64,000 nt of DNA from Nocardia sp. NBC_00565 (GCF_036345915.1 NZ_CP107785.1:3410001-3474000); one strand, 5' to 3'; shown: positions 17,363-27,542, counted from the stretch's first letter. The notes: generated from the letters alone by a model not told the origin. Made by a program: numbers and translations.

Positions 17363-18118
17363 TCAGACCGGAGCGTGCTGAGCCTGCGCCACGGCATCGG
17401 CGACGGGGCCATGGAACGGGTCACCGTGGCCCGGCAGCACTAATTCCGCCTCCACAGTGGCCAACACTTTCAGCGACTCTCTCGCCTGCGCCGTGTTGTG
17501 TGTGAACGTCGGGCCAACGATCTGTGGCCCGGTGCCAGTGCAACCAATCATGCCATCGTGAGTGACCAGCGCATCCCCAGTGAATACCATTCCCTCTGCC
17601 GGGAGGTGGAACGCCACGCTGCCAGGTGTGTGCCCCGGTATGAGGATTGCCCTCGGCCGCCCTGGGACATCGAGAACCGCGTTGTCCTCGAAGGAGTGGG
17701 CCTCCGTGACGGCCGGCGTGCGAAACGCGCCCAACCGCGCCCATCGAACAGGCGACCGCAGCGCAGTGGGGTGCCGGAGGAAATAGCTGGCCAAGCTCTT
17801 CTCGGGCTTTACGTCGGCCGGTCGCTCGAGCGGGTGAGCTAGGGCAGGTACCTCGAGGGTGTGCGCCCAAACGGTCGCGCCGGCTTCTTTTCGCAGTCGC
17901 TCGGCCAAGCCGAAGTGGTCGAGGTGGGCGTGGGTGATCACAACTGCCCTAATGTCCAGCACAGATCGCCCGATGCCTTCCAACAGGGCGGCCAGTTCGT
18001 CGTAGTGCCCGGGGAACCCTGCGTCCACGAGGGTCACGTCAGTACCCTCGACCAGGACGTAGAAGTTCATCGCACCGTCGCCGACTCGGTACACGCCAGG
18101 TGCCACATTCGTCATCAT
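17363..18118 (-). CDS. MBL-fold metallo-hydrolase
   Basis: 251 residues. The metallo-beta-lactamase motif THAHLDH (His63, His65, Asp67, His68) is intact, with later ligands in PGHTPGS, FTGDAL and PGHGDP. A strong TAGGAGG site precedes the paired ATG codons. It is the last gene of the minus-strand operon led by the Baeyer-Villiger enzyme. Family members hydrolyse thioesters, lactones or phosphoesters with two metal ions. Here thioester or lactone cleavage is plausible. Confidence 0.85.
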   Translation of the reverse strand: MMTNVAPGVYRVGDGAMNFYVLVEGTDVTLVDAGFPGHYDELAALLEGIGRSVLDIRAVVITHAHLDHFGLAERLRKEAGATVWAHTLEVPALAHPLERPADVKPEKSLASYFLRHPTALRSPVRWARLGAFRTPAVTEAHSFEDNAVLDVPGRPRAILIPGHTPGSVAFHLPAEGMVFTGDALVTHDGMIGCTGTGPQIVGPTFTHNTAQARESLKVLATVEAELVLPGHGDPFHGPVADAVAQAQHAPV

Positions 18119-18209
18119 TTCTACCTCCTAGATTTCGGCCATCGCGACCAAAGCCGTAGACGCGCTACGCCCTTGCTGATTCGATTAGCGTCCAGACGCC
18201 GACAGCGGC

Positions 18210-19475
18210 TCAGGACTCACGGCCTACGAACGCTTCCTCAGCCACTCGGAGCGTGACCAGCTGGTCTACTCCCACCGCAAACTCGATTGGGAGGCGTTCG
18301 CCGGTAGCGGCCGGGGTTGCAGCACGACCGGAGCGGATGAACTCGATCCAAATCTGACGGAGTTGTTTGCCCAGGTGGTCCACAGTGGCCCACTCCTCCG
18401 TACCGAGCATCGGTGAGCCTTCCCACGCTTCGGCATTGCCGAGAACCAGCGGCAGTTCGACGCAATGGGTCGAACCGAACGGCGAGCCTTCAGGGCGCCA
18501 ATCCAAGCGGTATCCGGTGACAGTCCCGCCGGCAGCCTCGTACGCCTGGGCTCGCTGTTCCCACACCGCAGCGAACCTACGGTCAACCACGGCGGGGAGA
18601 ATGTCGGCCGGAACGCCGAAGGCCGAGCTGTCATCCCGGTTCCATCCGACGAGCAGGTCGATTGCGGAAGCGGGCGGCGGTTGAGTACCTTCGGGCTCCG
18701 CGGGCGGGAACGGCGCTGCGTCAACGACTGGGAGGAACGGAACCGATTCGAACCCATTCCGCTCGCGATGGGCAGCAAGGGTCGCCGTTTGCGCCTGGAT
18801 TATCTGCTCAATGGATGCGGTGCGGGGGTCCGTACCGAGTTTCGCCGAGAAGACAATTGCGTCCTCAACAGTGTCGCTTCGTACAGGCCGACGGGCCTTG
18901 ATCGGGGCGCTGATGATGATCGCTCGCTTGATCAACTCAGCGGTACCCGGAACGGTAGCCAGAGAGTCGATCGAGTACCCGCCCGCAGACTGCCCTGCCA
19001 AGGTGATGCTGTCCGGATCGCCACCGAAATGGGCGATGTGGTCACGCACCCACTGCAATGCAACGATTTGGTCCAGCAGGCCAAGATTTCCCTCGCTGAT
19101 ACCCTCCTGAATCAGGAAGCTGAGGGCACCCACACGATAGTTGATCGAGACGACGACGAGATCACCTTCGCGGGTCAACGCCTCCCCGTCGTACCAGTCG
19201 AGTACTCCACCGCCAGTCTGGAACCCCCCGCCATGAATGAAGACCAGTACTGGCCGGCGGCCATCATCGATCGCTGGAGTTGTCACCGACAGGAAAAGGC
19301 AATCCTCGCCTTGAACTGGCTCGTGAGGCTGCGGACCCATGACGGCCTCGAGCCGGGAGACCGGCTGCGGGCTGATTCGTACGGCGGTATGAATTTCCGG
19401 GGTGATTGAATCCGTCGGCGTCGGCGCGGCGAAGCGCGTGGCGTTCGCGTAGCGGATGGGCGCGATTCGGATCAT
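18210..19475 (-). CDS. Type-B carboxylesterase/lipase
   Basis: 421 residues, somewhat shorter than the usual about 500. The oxyanion motif HGGGF is at 81-85, the nucleophile motif GQSAGG at 161-166 (Ser163), and a histidine context FGSTHCVELPL near the C-terminus. ATG 19475 is chosen for its AAGGGA site; the longer frame is poorly supported. Fourth from the end of the operon's order, it could hydrolyse the ester made by the upstream Baeyer-Villiger monooxygenase. Confidence 0.88.
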   Translation of the reverse strand: MIRIAPIRYANATRFAAPTPTDSITPEIHTAVRISPQPVSRLEAVMGPQPHEPVQGEDCLFLSVTTPAIDDGRRPVLVFIHGGGFQTGGGVLDWYDGEALTREGDLVVVSINYRVGALSFLIQEGISEGNLGLLDQIVALQWVRDHIAHFGGDPDSITLAGQSAGGYSIDSLATVPGTAELIKRAIIISAPIKARRPVRSDTVEDAIVFSAKLGTDPRTASIEQIIQAQTATLAAHRERNGFESVPFLPVVDAAPFPPAEPEGTQPPPASAIDLLVGWNRDDSSAFGVPADILPAVVDRRFAAVWEQRAQAYEAAGGTVTGYRLDWRPEGSPFGSTHCVELPLVLGNAEAWEGSPMLGTEEWATVDHLGKQLRQIWIEFIRSGRAATPAATGERLPIEFAVGVDQLVTLRVAEEAFVGRES

Positions 19476-19676
19476 AGTTGTTCCCTTCTGTAGCACGGTG
19501 ACTGATGACCATCGATCTCAGAAATCGGTTGCTTGACTCCTCCGAGACCTACGAGCCCGGTGCACGTCCCTGACGTTGACTCACAACGGCCCCGGTCACC
19601 GCAGGGCCGCCGTCTGGTCGACTTGGCGCAATCGGCGGATGCCGCTTACCTGCCCGAACCTGACTCACAAGCCGAC
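19476..19676. other. Spacer inside the catabolic operon
   Basis: About 200 bp between the carboxylesterase and the FAD oxidoreductase genes. It contains no recognisable gene and no strong hairpin. Confidence 0.4.
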
Positions 19677-21053
19677 CTACACGGCCGGCTTCACGTTCTG
19701 GTTGAAGTGGAGCAGGTTGCCAGGGTCCATTCGAGCCTTCAACTGGGACAGGCGATCGTACTTGGCGGCGCCGTACAGTGAACGGACCCGTTCTGGACCG
19801 TCGTCGATGGAGACCATGTTCACGTAGACACCGTCTAGAGTGAATTTCTCGATCTGCTTCGCCCAGTCCTTCGCCCACTTGACATGTTCCTCACGCTCGG
19901 ACGCATCGCTCCAAGCCGCTAGGATTTCAAAGGAGTACTGCGCGTCGCGGGAGCTGAAGGCAGTGTCGTCCTCGCCCACGTCGGTGATGGCCCCGCCAAG
20001 CGAGAAGGTGCTGATGAGGCAGAAGGGCGACGGCGCACTCGCCAGGTGCTTAATTGACAGGCTGACCAGCTCGTCGGGAACGTCATTCAGGTATCCGGCT
20101 TTCATGTACCACCGAAGCGAGAACGTTGTGAAAGCGTCGCCTTCAGCCTGAAGTTCGCGATAAGTTTTGGTCTCCACCGAGTCGACAATCGGCTGCAATG
20201 CCCGCAGTGGGCGCAGCACGCGCTCGCCTTCTGCTGAATCACCGCTCCAGGCGATAAAGACTCCCAGATACGCCTGTCCGTCACCCAGCAAATGCTCCGG
20301 CAGTTTCATCGCGGGGACTTGGAACTGGATGATCGTACAGAGTTCTCGTGGGGCGTCATTCGCCACATCGCGATATGTCTGCATCACGGTATTGGCCTGA
20401 TCCTGCGGGAATACCAACCAACCGGAGTACACGGAGGTCAGCGGATGACTCTTGTACGTGAACTCGGTGACGATGCCGAAATTGCCGCCGCCGCCCCGAA
20501 GGCCCCACATGAGTTCGGGGTCGGACTCGTCATCGACGTGCAGTACCTCACCATCGACGGTGACAAGTTCCACGGCAATCAAGTTGTCGCAGGTGAGGCC
20601 GTGCTTTCGCGAGAGGTAACCGAAACCACCGCCCAGGGTGAGCCCCGCGATGCCGGTGTTGGTCACCTGCCCGGCCGGAACCACTCGGCCGACCTCCTGC
20701 GTCTCGCGGTCCAGGTCTCGAAGCAGCAGTCCGGCCTCGGCCTTGAAAATACCCGTCTCGCGATCGAAATTGGCGCCGCGCAACCTCGAGAGGTCGATGA
20801 CGATTCCGTCGTCACACACGGAAAGCCCAGGCATGTTGTGCCCACCAGAGCGGACTGCAATCTCCAGCCCCTGACTGTTCGCGTACTTGACAGCCACGCT
20901 CACGTCGGCGGTGCTTTCACACATCGCAATGACCGCCGGTCGGCGATCAATGTCGAAGTTCCACACGCGGCGCGCCTGCTCGTATGAGTCGTCCCCTGGG
21001 AGGATGACCTCACCAGCGAAGGTGGTGTCACGAAGCTCGCTGTGTACTGACAT
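19677..21053 (-). CDS. FAD-linked oxidoreductase (PCMH/berberine-bridge type)
   Basis: 458 residues. The FAD domain carries RSGGHNMPG (His is the usual covalent FAD site) and LTLGGGFGYLSRKHGLTCDN. The equivalent of the second (Cys) attachment site is Thr, so single covalent attachment is predicted. A C-terminal BBE-like segment ends in NVYVNM…GPERVRSLYG…PGNLLHFNQN. Related enzymes oxidise alcohols, amines or phenols with O2. It is in the operon between the carboxylesterase and the dienelactone-hydrolase-like gene. Confidence 0.88.
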   Translation of the reverse strand: MSVHSELRDTTFAGEVILPGDDSYEQARRVWNFDIDRRPAVIAMCESTADVSVAVKYANSQGLEIAVRSGGHNMPGLSVCDDGIVIDLSRLRGANFDRETGIFKAEAGLLLRDLDRETQEVGRVVPAGQVTNTGIAGLTLGGGFGYLSRKHGLTCDNLIAVELVTVDGEVLHVDDESDPELMWGLRGGGGNFGIVTEFTYKSHPLTSVYSGWLVFPQDQANTVMQTYRDVANDAPRELCTIIQFQVPAMKLPEHLLGDGQAYLGVFIAWSGDSAEGERVLRPLRALQPIVDSVETKTYRELQAEGDAFTTFSLRWYMKAGYLNDVPDELVSLSIKHLASAPSPFCLISTFSLGGAITDVGEDDTAFSSRDAQYSFEILAAWSDASEREEHVKWAKDWAKQIEKFTLDGVYVNMVSIDDGPERVRSLYGAAKYDRLSQLKARMDPGNLLHFNQNVKPAV

Positions 21054-21248
21054 TTAGCACTTCCTTGTTGAGGTACGCCAAATCGAATGGCGCGAGGACT
21101 CTGCGCCCCATCCGAGGCAACAACATGTCGTTATTTTGTGTTCATCAGAACTACGGAGTACCAATTTCTCGCGGCCAAGATTCCTAGGATGCGAACGTTG
21201 GACGTCCGACCGGAAATCCTCAGCGGCGGTGAGCACTCCGTCATTGGT

Positions 21249-22010
21249 TTACTGGGCTTGAAGCGTCCGGCCAAAGAGCGCTTCGAGCTCACGGAAATGA
21301 CGTTCAGCCGCGGCCTCGTTGTACACCGCCGCCGAATCGGACATCGTGTAGCCGTGCATCGCGCCTTCGAACACTTCCGAGGTGTAGGTCAGCCCGGCCT
21401 CGTCGAGGGTCTTCTCCATCACGGCGATACTTTCCGGCGTGTTGAAGGGGTCGTTGTCGGCATGACCGATGAACAACTCGGCGCGGACGTTACCGATGAC
21501 GCGGTGCGGAGAATCGTCGGCGTCGGTCACGGCGTCACCCGTGTGGAACATTCCGACAGCCACGACCTCATCGGGCCGCGACCCAGCTGCGCGGAGTGCG
21601 AGCCGTCCGCCCCAGCAGTAGCCTGTGGTCCCGATCTTCCGACCGCGTACGCCGGGCAGCGCGAGCAGCGTATCGATGTAGGCGTCGGCATCGATGCGTG
21701 CTTGGTCCGCAGTGTGCTCGTCGATGATCGGCAGGATGAACCCGAAAAACTCCGGGATGTTTGCCATGTTCGACAGATCAGCCTTCGGTGCGAGCTCGGC
21801 CACCGTACCTGCGCGATACAGCTGGTTCGGCGCGAGCACGATGTAGCCCCACGAGGCGATCCGCTCGACCATTTCCGCAATCCGTGGCCTCAGCCCGATT
21901 GCGTCGATGTAAAAGATCACGCCGGGATATTCACCCTCTTCCTCGGGCCGGCCGACATAGGCCTCCACGACACCGTCGGGCGTTTTGATTTCGATCTGCT
22001 CAATGCTCAA
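21249..22010 (-). CDS. Dienelactone hydrolase family protein
   Basis: 253 residues. The Cys-Asp-His triad of dienelactone hydrolases is visible: GYCWGG (Cys132), GHADNDPFN and AMHGYTM. Family enzymes open enol-lactones formed during aromatic degradation. An AAAGGAC ribosome site lies upstream. It is separated from the NmrA-like gene by 66 bp and is on the same operon. Confidence 0.88.
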   Translation of the reverse strand: MSIEQIEIKTPDGVVEAYVGRPEEEGEYPGVIFYIDAIGLRPRIAEMVERIASWGYIVLAPNQLYRAGTVAELAPKADLSNMANIPEFFGFILPIIDEHTADQARIDADAYIDTLLALPGVRGRKIGTTGYCWGGRLALRAAGSRPDEVVAVGMFHTGDAVTDADDSPHRVIGNVRAELFIGHADNDPFNTPESIAVMEKTLDEAGLTYTSEVFEGAMHGYTMSDSAAVYNEAAAERHFRELEALFGRTLQAQ

Positions 22011-22076
22011 GATTGCAGTCCTTTCTAGGAGTCAAGCGGGATCGGTGCTCGTTGACACCGACAGGGAACGGTGGGG

Positions 22077-22976
22077 TCATGCGGACGGATGCATATTTTC
22101 GGTGGCCCATGTACGGAATCCGGTGGTGGTGAGCCCGAGGTTGTGGGCGTACTCAGGCCTGGCCGGACTGTCGACCTCGTTGAGACGTTGCTGCGAGTTC
22201 ACGGCTCCGGCCGTGAGTCCTGCTGCGACTGCTTCCTCCGGGGAGAGCGAGGGCGCGTCGATCTTCGCGCCGAGGACTTCGGAAAGAATTGCGGCGATTT
22301 CGGGCCACGTCAGTTCATCGCTAGCGAGTTCCAGCTCCACTTTGTTGAACTTTGCGGGGTCGTTCATGGCGGCCGCCGCGGCGCTAGCGATATCCTGCAC
22401 CGCTACCAGCGACACCACCGTGCTGGGCGCGATCACACTCACAAGGCGATTCGCGTCAATCGCCAAAGGCCGGAGGAAATTCTCCATGAAGTAGCTCGGC
22501 TTGAGCAGAGTCCAGTAGGTGAATCCGGTGTCTCGGACGAGGTCCTGTGTATATGCCTTGCTTTCCCAGAAGTGCCGGTTCCATCGGCCTTCTTTCCAGC
22601 CCGGCGCGTTGCGGTGGAATTCCCCGGCGCCGGCAACCGAGGAATGCACGAACTGCGCCACACCTGCGGTCCTCGCTGCCTCGACCAGGTTCTTGCCTTG
22701 GAGCATCTCCGAATCCGAGCCGGGATCGGCCGGATCCGGGGTCTGAATCGAAAACACCGCCCGCGCCCCACTGGCAGCAGCTATCAAAGAGCCCTTGTCG
22801 TTCAGGTCCCCGGTAACCAACGTGGCGCCAAGCGTTTCGATCGCAGACGCCCGAGCCGAGTGTGGGTCCCGTACCAGGGCGCGCACGGGTGTCCCCTCGG
22901 AGAGAAGTGCCCGGGCAACGGCACTGCCCTGCTTCCCGGTCGCTCCGGTCACCAGTACGGGTTCGGAAGTTGTCAT
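22077..22976 (-). CDS. NmrA-like NAD(P)-binding protein
   Basis: 299 residues. The N-terminal VLVTGATGKQGSAVARALL is the dinucleotide-binding GxxGxxG loop. The atypical SDR/NmrA pattern continues with ARTAGVAQFVHSSVAGAGEF. No Tyr-x3-Lys active site is obvious. Such proteins are either redox sensors or isoflavone-reductase-like enzymes. ATG 22976 is preferred to TTG 22979. It is part of the operon. Confidence 0.83.
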   Translation of the reverse strand: MTTSEPVLVTGATGKQGSAVARALLSEGTPVRALVRDPHSARASAIETLGATLVTGDLNDKGSLIAAASGARAVFSIQTPDPADPGSDSEMLQGKNLVEAARTAGVAQFVHSSVAGAGEFHRNAPGWKEGRWNRHFWESKAYTQDLVRDTGFTYWTLLKPSYFMENFLRPLAIDANRLVSVIAPSTVVSLVAVQDIASAAAAAMNDPAKFNKVELELASDELTWPEIAAILSEVLGAKIDAPSLSPEEAVAAGLTAGAVNSQQRLNEVDSPARPEYAHNLGLTTTGFRTWATENMHPSA

Positions 22977-23029
22977 CAAAGGTACTCAATCCTGAAGGAA
23001 GTCAGCGGGGATTCCGGAATCGCTACGAC

Positions 23030-24760
23030 TTACATGTCGAGTTCGAAATTTGGCGCTTGGAACACCACGTTGCCGTCGACCATCGTTGCCAAGACGCGAA
23101 CACTGGACAGCCCTTCTGCTTCGACCTCGTAGGGGTCGGTATCGAGCACAACGAGGTCTGCAAGCTTTCCAACAGCGAGTGACCCGATCTGGTCCTCGAC
23201 GCGCATCGAGTAGGCACCATTTATCGTGGCCATACGCAGCGCCGAATCCAGTGGGACTACCTCCTCAGGCTGGAGAAGCCCCACAGAGCTGATCTGGGTA
23301 CAGGCAAAATCCAGTTGCGCGAGAGGGTTATCAATTGTCGGTCGGCTAGCCGGCCAATCACTGCCCAGCGTGACCGTAATCCCAGCGTCGGACCACGACT
23401 TGATTGGAAGCCCCCACTCCTCGATAACGCGTTGGAACCCTTCGCTCTTGTGAACTGCCCCAGGTTTGACAAGGCCCAGTTTGTCCATTTCAGCGCCCAT
23501 GCTCACGGTTCGGGCCGCGGCGGCGGAGCTCAGGGTCGGCTGGCAGGAGATGATGACGCCCAAGTCTGCAATTCGGCGAATAAGGTCGGGATCGAACAAT
23601 CCCAGACCGTGCTCCCACGAGAACCGCCGAGTCGTGATGTCACGTTCCTTATTCGCCAACTCCAGGATCTCGACCAGCAGAGAGTTCACCTCGTCGGTAT
23701 CGCCCGATCCGGCATGGAAGGCGAGATCCCATCCACGCTTGTTCGCCTCCAAGACGATGTATTGAGCCTTGTCAGCAGAAACCGACTGCCAACCATCGCT
23801 CTGGATGATCACCTTCACACCTGCGATGCGCATCCAATCATCGATCACCAATCCGTGGAGGCGTTCATAGCGATCGAGCGTGGGAGCAATTTCGTCTTTG
23901 GTCAGGTAGTTCGCCGGCAGCCCGATGGTGACCTCCGTTCTGCAGGTCGCAGTTCCCGTCGAAGCCACATGGGCGTAGGCGTCAATTTCTTCCTCCGTGG
24001 CGCCCAGATCGCGAAAACTGGTGATTCCCACAGAGTTGAACTCGAGCATTTGCAATTTGATCGCACGAACCGCGTCATCGAAGCCCAGATGCGGGAACCC
24101 GAACAAGCGAGGCGGCTTGCCCATGAGTTTCCACCACTGAGCCTTCCCCACGTCGCCACCACCAGCAATCAGGTGACCGGTTGGCTCGCCGTTCTCGTCA
24201 CGGACGATTCGACCTTCCGCACCGTCGGGAATTCCGGTCGGATCGGGAGTGTCCCGATCTATTCCCGCCATCCCGAGCGCGAGCGAATTGACAATGATAT
24301 TTCTTCCAGACTGCGCGACGAACACAGGATGATCTACAGTCGCCCGATCGAGATCCCAACGATTGGGCATGCGCCCTTCCTCGAGCGCCACCCGCGGCAT
24401 CGCGGTGGTCATGATCCACTCTCCCGGCGGAGTCGTCTTGGCCCGCTCAGCGACCCGCGTGACGATCTCCTCGACGCTGCTCACACCCGCCAGTTGAACC
24501 CCGATCCCCGTCAAGAATGCTCCGGCGATCAGCGCGTGCGTATGGTTGTCGATCAACCCCGGGATTATGGTCCTCCCGCCCAAGTCAACAACCTTGGTTT
24601 GGGGACCAGCGAAAGCAGATGCGTCCGACTCGCTACCAACCGCCACCAGACGTCCAGCCCGGATGGCCAATGCCGCCGCTCTCGGAAGCCCCTCGTCCAC
24701 CGTGATGACATTGGCATTGCGCAGGATCAGGTCTGCTGGCCTGTCGTCATTCTGTGTCAT
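23030..24760 (-). CDS. YtcJ-like metal-dependent amidohydrolase
   Basis: 576 residues. The metal motif PGLIDNHTH (His73, His75) follows the small beta domain. Later features are FHAGSGD, SWEHGLG, LGSDWPASRP and the family ending GSLAVGKLADLVVLD. YtcJ-type amidohydrolases cleave amides, carbamates or N-acyl bonds. If the operon's substrate is an N-acylated amino-aromatic, this is the deacylase candidate. That is inference only. Confidence 0.88.
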   Translation of the reverse strand: MTQNDDRPADLILRNANVITVDEGLPRAAALAIRAGRLVAVGSESDASAFAGPQTKVVDLGGRTIIPGLIDNHTHALIAGAFLTGIGVQLAGVSSVEEIVTRVAERAKTTPPGEWIMTTAMPRVALEEGRMPNRWDLDRATVDHPVFVAQSGRNIIVNSLALGMAGIDRDTPDPTGIPDGAEGRIVRDENGEPTGHLIAGGGDVGKAQWWKLMGKPPRLFGFPHLGFDDAVRAIKLQMLEFNSVGITSFRDLGATEEEIDAYAHVASTGTATCRTEVTIGLPANYLTKDEIAPTLDRYERLHGLVIDDWMRIAGVKVIIQSDGWQSVSADKAQYIVLEANKRGWDLAFHAGSGDTDEVNSLLVEILELANKERDITTRRFSWEHGLGLFDPDLIRRIADLGVIISCQPTLSSAAAARTVSMGAEMDKLGLVKPGAVHKSEGFQRVIEEWGLPIKSWSDAGITVTLGSDWPASRPTIDNPLAQLDFACTQISSVGLLQPEEVVPLDSALRMATINGAYSMRVEDQIGSLAVGKLADLVVLDTDPYEVEAEGLSSVRVLATMVDGNVVFQAPNFELDM

Positions 24761-24800
24761 TGCTATCTCCGTTCTTCTGAGTCTGGTGAGACAGCAAGAC

Positions 24801-26702
24801 TCAACGCGTCCAGTTGTATTCGCTGGGCTCGAACGTTTTAGTCATATTCCAGTAATCAACAAGTCGCCACGGCAACGTCGACGTCACGCGACCCGCGGCA
24901 TTCCTGTACCAATTGTTAACCTTGACGTTCGACCAGACCATGCGCGAGTTCTGATCGTCGAGCCGCTTGTTGTACTCGTCGTGCACCGACTGCTGGCACT
25001 CGACGGATGTGTAGCCTTCCTCCAGCAGTACCCGGATCGCCTGAAGCAGGTAGTTCAACTGACACTCGGCAACGAAGACGAAGCTACCGCCGTGCGCGAG
25101 AGCGCTGTTGGGACCGAACAACGTGAAGAAGTTCGGCAGGTGCGGAATGGCCGCGCCCAGATACGCACGCGGATCATTGTCCGCCCAAAGTTCCCTTACG
25201 GTGACCCCGTCCCGGCCGATAACTTCGTACGAGCCGAGCATCTGTGTCATGTCGAAGCCCGTTGCGAAGATAGTGACATCAACATCATGTTCGACACCAT
25301 CGGCGGTCAGAATGCCACGATTGGTGAAACGCTCGATTGGCGATGTAACCAAGGAGACGTTCTCCCGACGAAGCATCGGAAACCAATTGTTGTAATAGAG
25401 CATACGCTTCGTGAACGGAAGAAAGTCCGGCGTGACGGCGGCGCGCAAGTCGGGTCGATCTTTGAGCTCATGCTCGATGAATGTGGTCAACATCCCGCGC
25501 AGGGCCTCGATTTCCGGCGAGTCACTGTGCATCATGGGCCACGCACGGTCGAATCCGGCCCACATCACAAGGAATCTACGCCACGACGCAAAGTACGGAA
25601 CGTTCTCGGCTGCCCATATTTCACCCGGTGTGCGATGTTCGTGATAGGCCGGATCGGGAGCCGACCAGTGCGGCGACCTCTGAAACACGCGGAGGTGCTC
25701 TACAATTGGAGCAATAGTCGGCCCCGTCTGCATTCCGCTGGCACCGATTCCAATCATCGCGACTCGGCGGCCGGTAAGGTCTGCTTCCTCATTCCACTGC
25801 GCGGTATGGAGAACTTCTCCGGAGTACTCCTCGAGCCCCTCGAATGCAGGCACCTTGGCGTTGTTGAGTGCGCCAACCGCCGAAATGACGATGTTGGGCG
25901 TCAGGGCGTGTTCGACACCATCCTTGGTGTATTCGACCTGCCAGCGCTTCTTGTCTTCCAAGAACTCAGCCTTCGAGACTTTTGCACCCGAGACGATGAA
26001 TTCTTCAAGTCCATGGGCAGCAATGGTCGACTGCAGGTAGGCAAGGACCTCATTGCGCTTGATATAGGGGCCTGTCGTGGACTTGTTGGGGTAGAAGGTG
26101 TACTGATAGGTGTCACTGGGGGTATCGAGACCACACCCCGGGTATTTGTTCTCCCACCAAGTGCCGCCCGGGGCCTCGTTCTTGTCGAGGATGACAAACG
26201 GGATCCCAGCCTCGCGAAGCCGTACTCCGGCTGCGATCCCGGATACTCCGCACCCGATCACCACGACCGAGAAGTCGCGGAGGAGGTCAGCCGGATCCTT
26301 TGTCCAGGCAAATGGTTGACGGTACTTGTGTTCGATGTCCAGGTGGTTCTCGCTCAGGCCCATCGGGACGTATTCGTGCGGAACTTCTTCACCGGCACCG
26401 ATATTCATGATCTTGTGGAGTTCAGATTCGGCGAGGTCGGGAATGGAACCGCCCCTTGCGAGATCACGCAGGACCCCGATCAGCTGCTCAACAGCCTCTT
26501 CATGCAATGACCGTGGGACCCGCCGTCCATCCGGGGAAGGCCCGGTGATGTATTCCTGTGCACGCTCGAGGAGCGTCGAGTCTCCCGACAAATGCGCGAG
26601 CACCATCAGGCTCGTGACAGCGTCCGCGTCGAGCAGCGCTGCACGCAATGCCGACTCATCCTGGACTGCACTAGCAAATGCGTCGCGGGTGGTCTCTTCC
26701 AT
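24801..26702 (-). CDS. Baeyer-Villiger monooxygenase, 4-hydroxyacetophenone monooxygenase-like
   Basis: 633 residues. About 145 residues precede the first FAD motif (VIGCGVSGIAAG, about 149-160), the size of extension known from HAPMO. A type-I BVMO fingerprint is present as YSGEVLHTAQW, and the NAD(P)H motif IGIGASGMQTG follows. The enzyme is expected to insert oxygen next to a ketone, giving an ester, with NADPH and O2. ATG 26702 has AAGGA nine bases upstream. It is the first gene of a seven-gene operon containing a carboxylesterase, which fits ketone-to-ester-to-alcohol chemistry. A 16-bp palindrome lies about 225 bp upstream. Confidence 0.88.
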   Translation of the reverse strand: MEETTRDAFASAVQDESALRAALLDADAVTSLMVLAHLSGDSTLLERAQEYITGPSPDGRRVPRSLHEEAVEQLIGVLRDLARGGSIPDLAESELHKIMNIGAGEEVPHEYVPMGLSENHLDIEHKYRQPFAWTKDPADLLRDFSVVVIGCGVSGIAAGVRLREAGIPFVILDKNEAPGGTWWENKYPGCGLDTPSDTYQYTFYPNKSTTGPYIKRNEVLAYLQSTIAAHGLEEFIVSGAKVSKAEFLEDKKRWQVEYTKDGVEHALTPNIVISAVGALNNAKVPAFEGLEEYSGEVLHTAQWNEEADLTGRRVAMIGIGASGMQTGPTIAPIVEHLRVFQRSPHWSAPDPAYHEHRTPGEIWAAENVPYFASWRRFLVMWAGFDRAWPMMHSDSPEIEALRGMLTTFIEHELKDRPDLRAAVTPDFLPFTKRMLYYNNWFPMLRRENVSLVTSPIERFTNRGILTADGVEHDVDVTIFATGFDMTQMLGSYEVIGRDGVTVRELWADNDPRAYLGAAIPHLPNFFTLFGPNSALAHGGSFVFVAECQLNYLLQAIRVLLEEGYTSVECQQSVHDEYNKRLDDQNSRMVWSNVKVNNWYRNAAGRVTSTLPWRLVDYWNMTKTFEPSEYNWTR

Positions 26703-26926
26703 AAACACCGATCCTTGTTGAATGAGCCGGACACCTAGTCGCGGATCCAGGAGATATCGAGCATTGCTACAGCGTTGCGCCCGGCCATAGCCACAACCAA
26801 TGCCCGGTGATGGCGCCTCACGTTCGCACGCCTCGAAGTCATGCCCGAGGGGGCGAGACTTCGAATCTGTTCGCCAATACTCCCCCTTGGTGACATGTCT
26901 TACCAATGCAAGTTTCAACACTTGCC

Positions 26927-26942
26927 ATGCCTTTCAGGGCAT
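26927..26942. promoter_or_regulatory. 16-bp palindromic site upstream of the BVMO operon
   Basis: ATGCCTTTCAGGGCAT, followed by GTGTCGATTGACT. It is the same motif as at 28520, 47067 and 48388. The outer arms are ATGCC/GGCAT. It is inferred to be a LysR-type operator. Confidence 0.5.
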
Positions 26943-26944
26943 GT

Positions 26945-27190
26945 GTCGATTGACTGTCAGATGCGCGTTGGTGCAGCCCTCACTGCACCGTTGGTGCAGG
27001 TGGAGCTTGAAGGCATCGAGCAGACCGCGGCGGCGTCCGGTGCCGTTGTTGACCAGCAGTTCCTCGACGAGGCCGGCTGGGCGCAGCGTCCCACACGCGA
27101 GGCCGAGGCGTTTGCCGATGCCGCGCAGACTTCACCCTCGGCGATCAGTGCGTGAATATCGTTGTAGCGCTAGCGGGTTCGCATCGCCGT
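26945..27190 (-). mobile_element. ISL3-family transposase relic
   Basis: On the minus strand one frame gives RYNDIHALIAEG. After a frameshift another gives GIGKRLGLACGTLRPAGLVE, then EELLVNNGTGRRRGLLDAFK and HLHQRCSEGCTNAHL. This is the central region of ISL3 transposases. Stops and shifts prevent a product. It lies between the BVMO operon and the LysR gene. Confidence 0.65.
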
Positions 27191-27542
27191 TCGGTCGGTG
27201 CGCTGTTGCGGTGACAGCACGGCCATCGGCGCGGCCGGGTCCTGATCGCCGCGACCGTGTTGTTGCGCGATGCCGCCCACGATCAAGCTGGCGATCTCGC
27301 GAATCGTGCGATCGCGCCCCGGTGCCTGCTTACCCGCCGGACACACCCAGCCCTCCAAGACGACCAAGCCGATGATCATGGGGAACAGCACCGATCGTCG
27401 CGGGGTTCTTTTCTCCCCCAGCAGGCCGTATCGCGCGGCGATACTGCCCGAGGCGTCGTGCACCACCGCAACAGCTCGAGCACTCCGCATCCCGAGGCTG
27501 AACCCGATATTCCGGAACGTGGGCGCCCCGCCACGGTCACGC
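27191..27542. other. Region between ISL3 relic and LysR gene
   Basis: A minus-strand open frame (27170-27568) runs into the ISL3 relic through a TAG. It has no recognised family and probably continues the degraded element or its host flank. No confident gene. Confidence 0.35.

Noticed and set aside
23315..26510. Two very long plus-strand frames (508 and 654 codons) opposite the amidohydrolase and BVMO genes
   Set aside because: The minus-strand products have complete catalytic motifs; the plus-strand ones have none.
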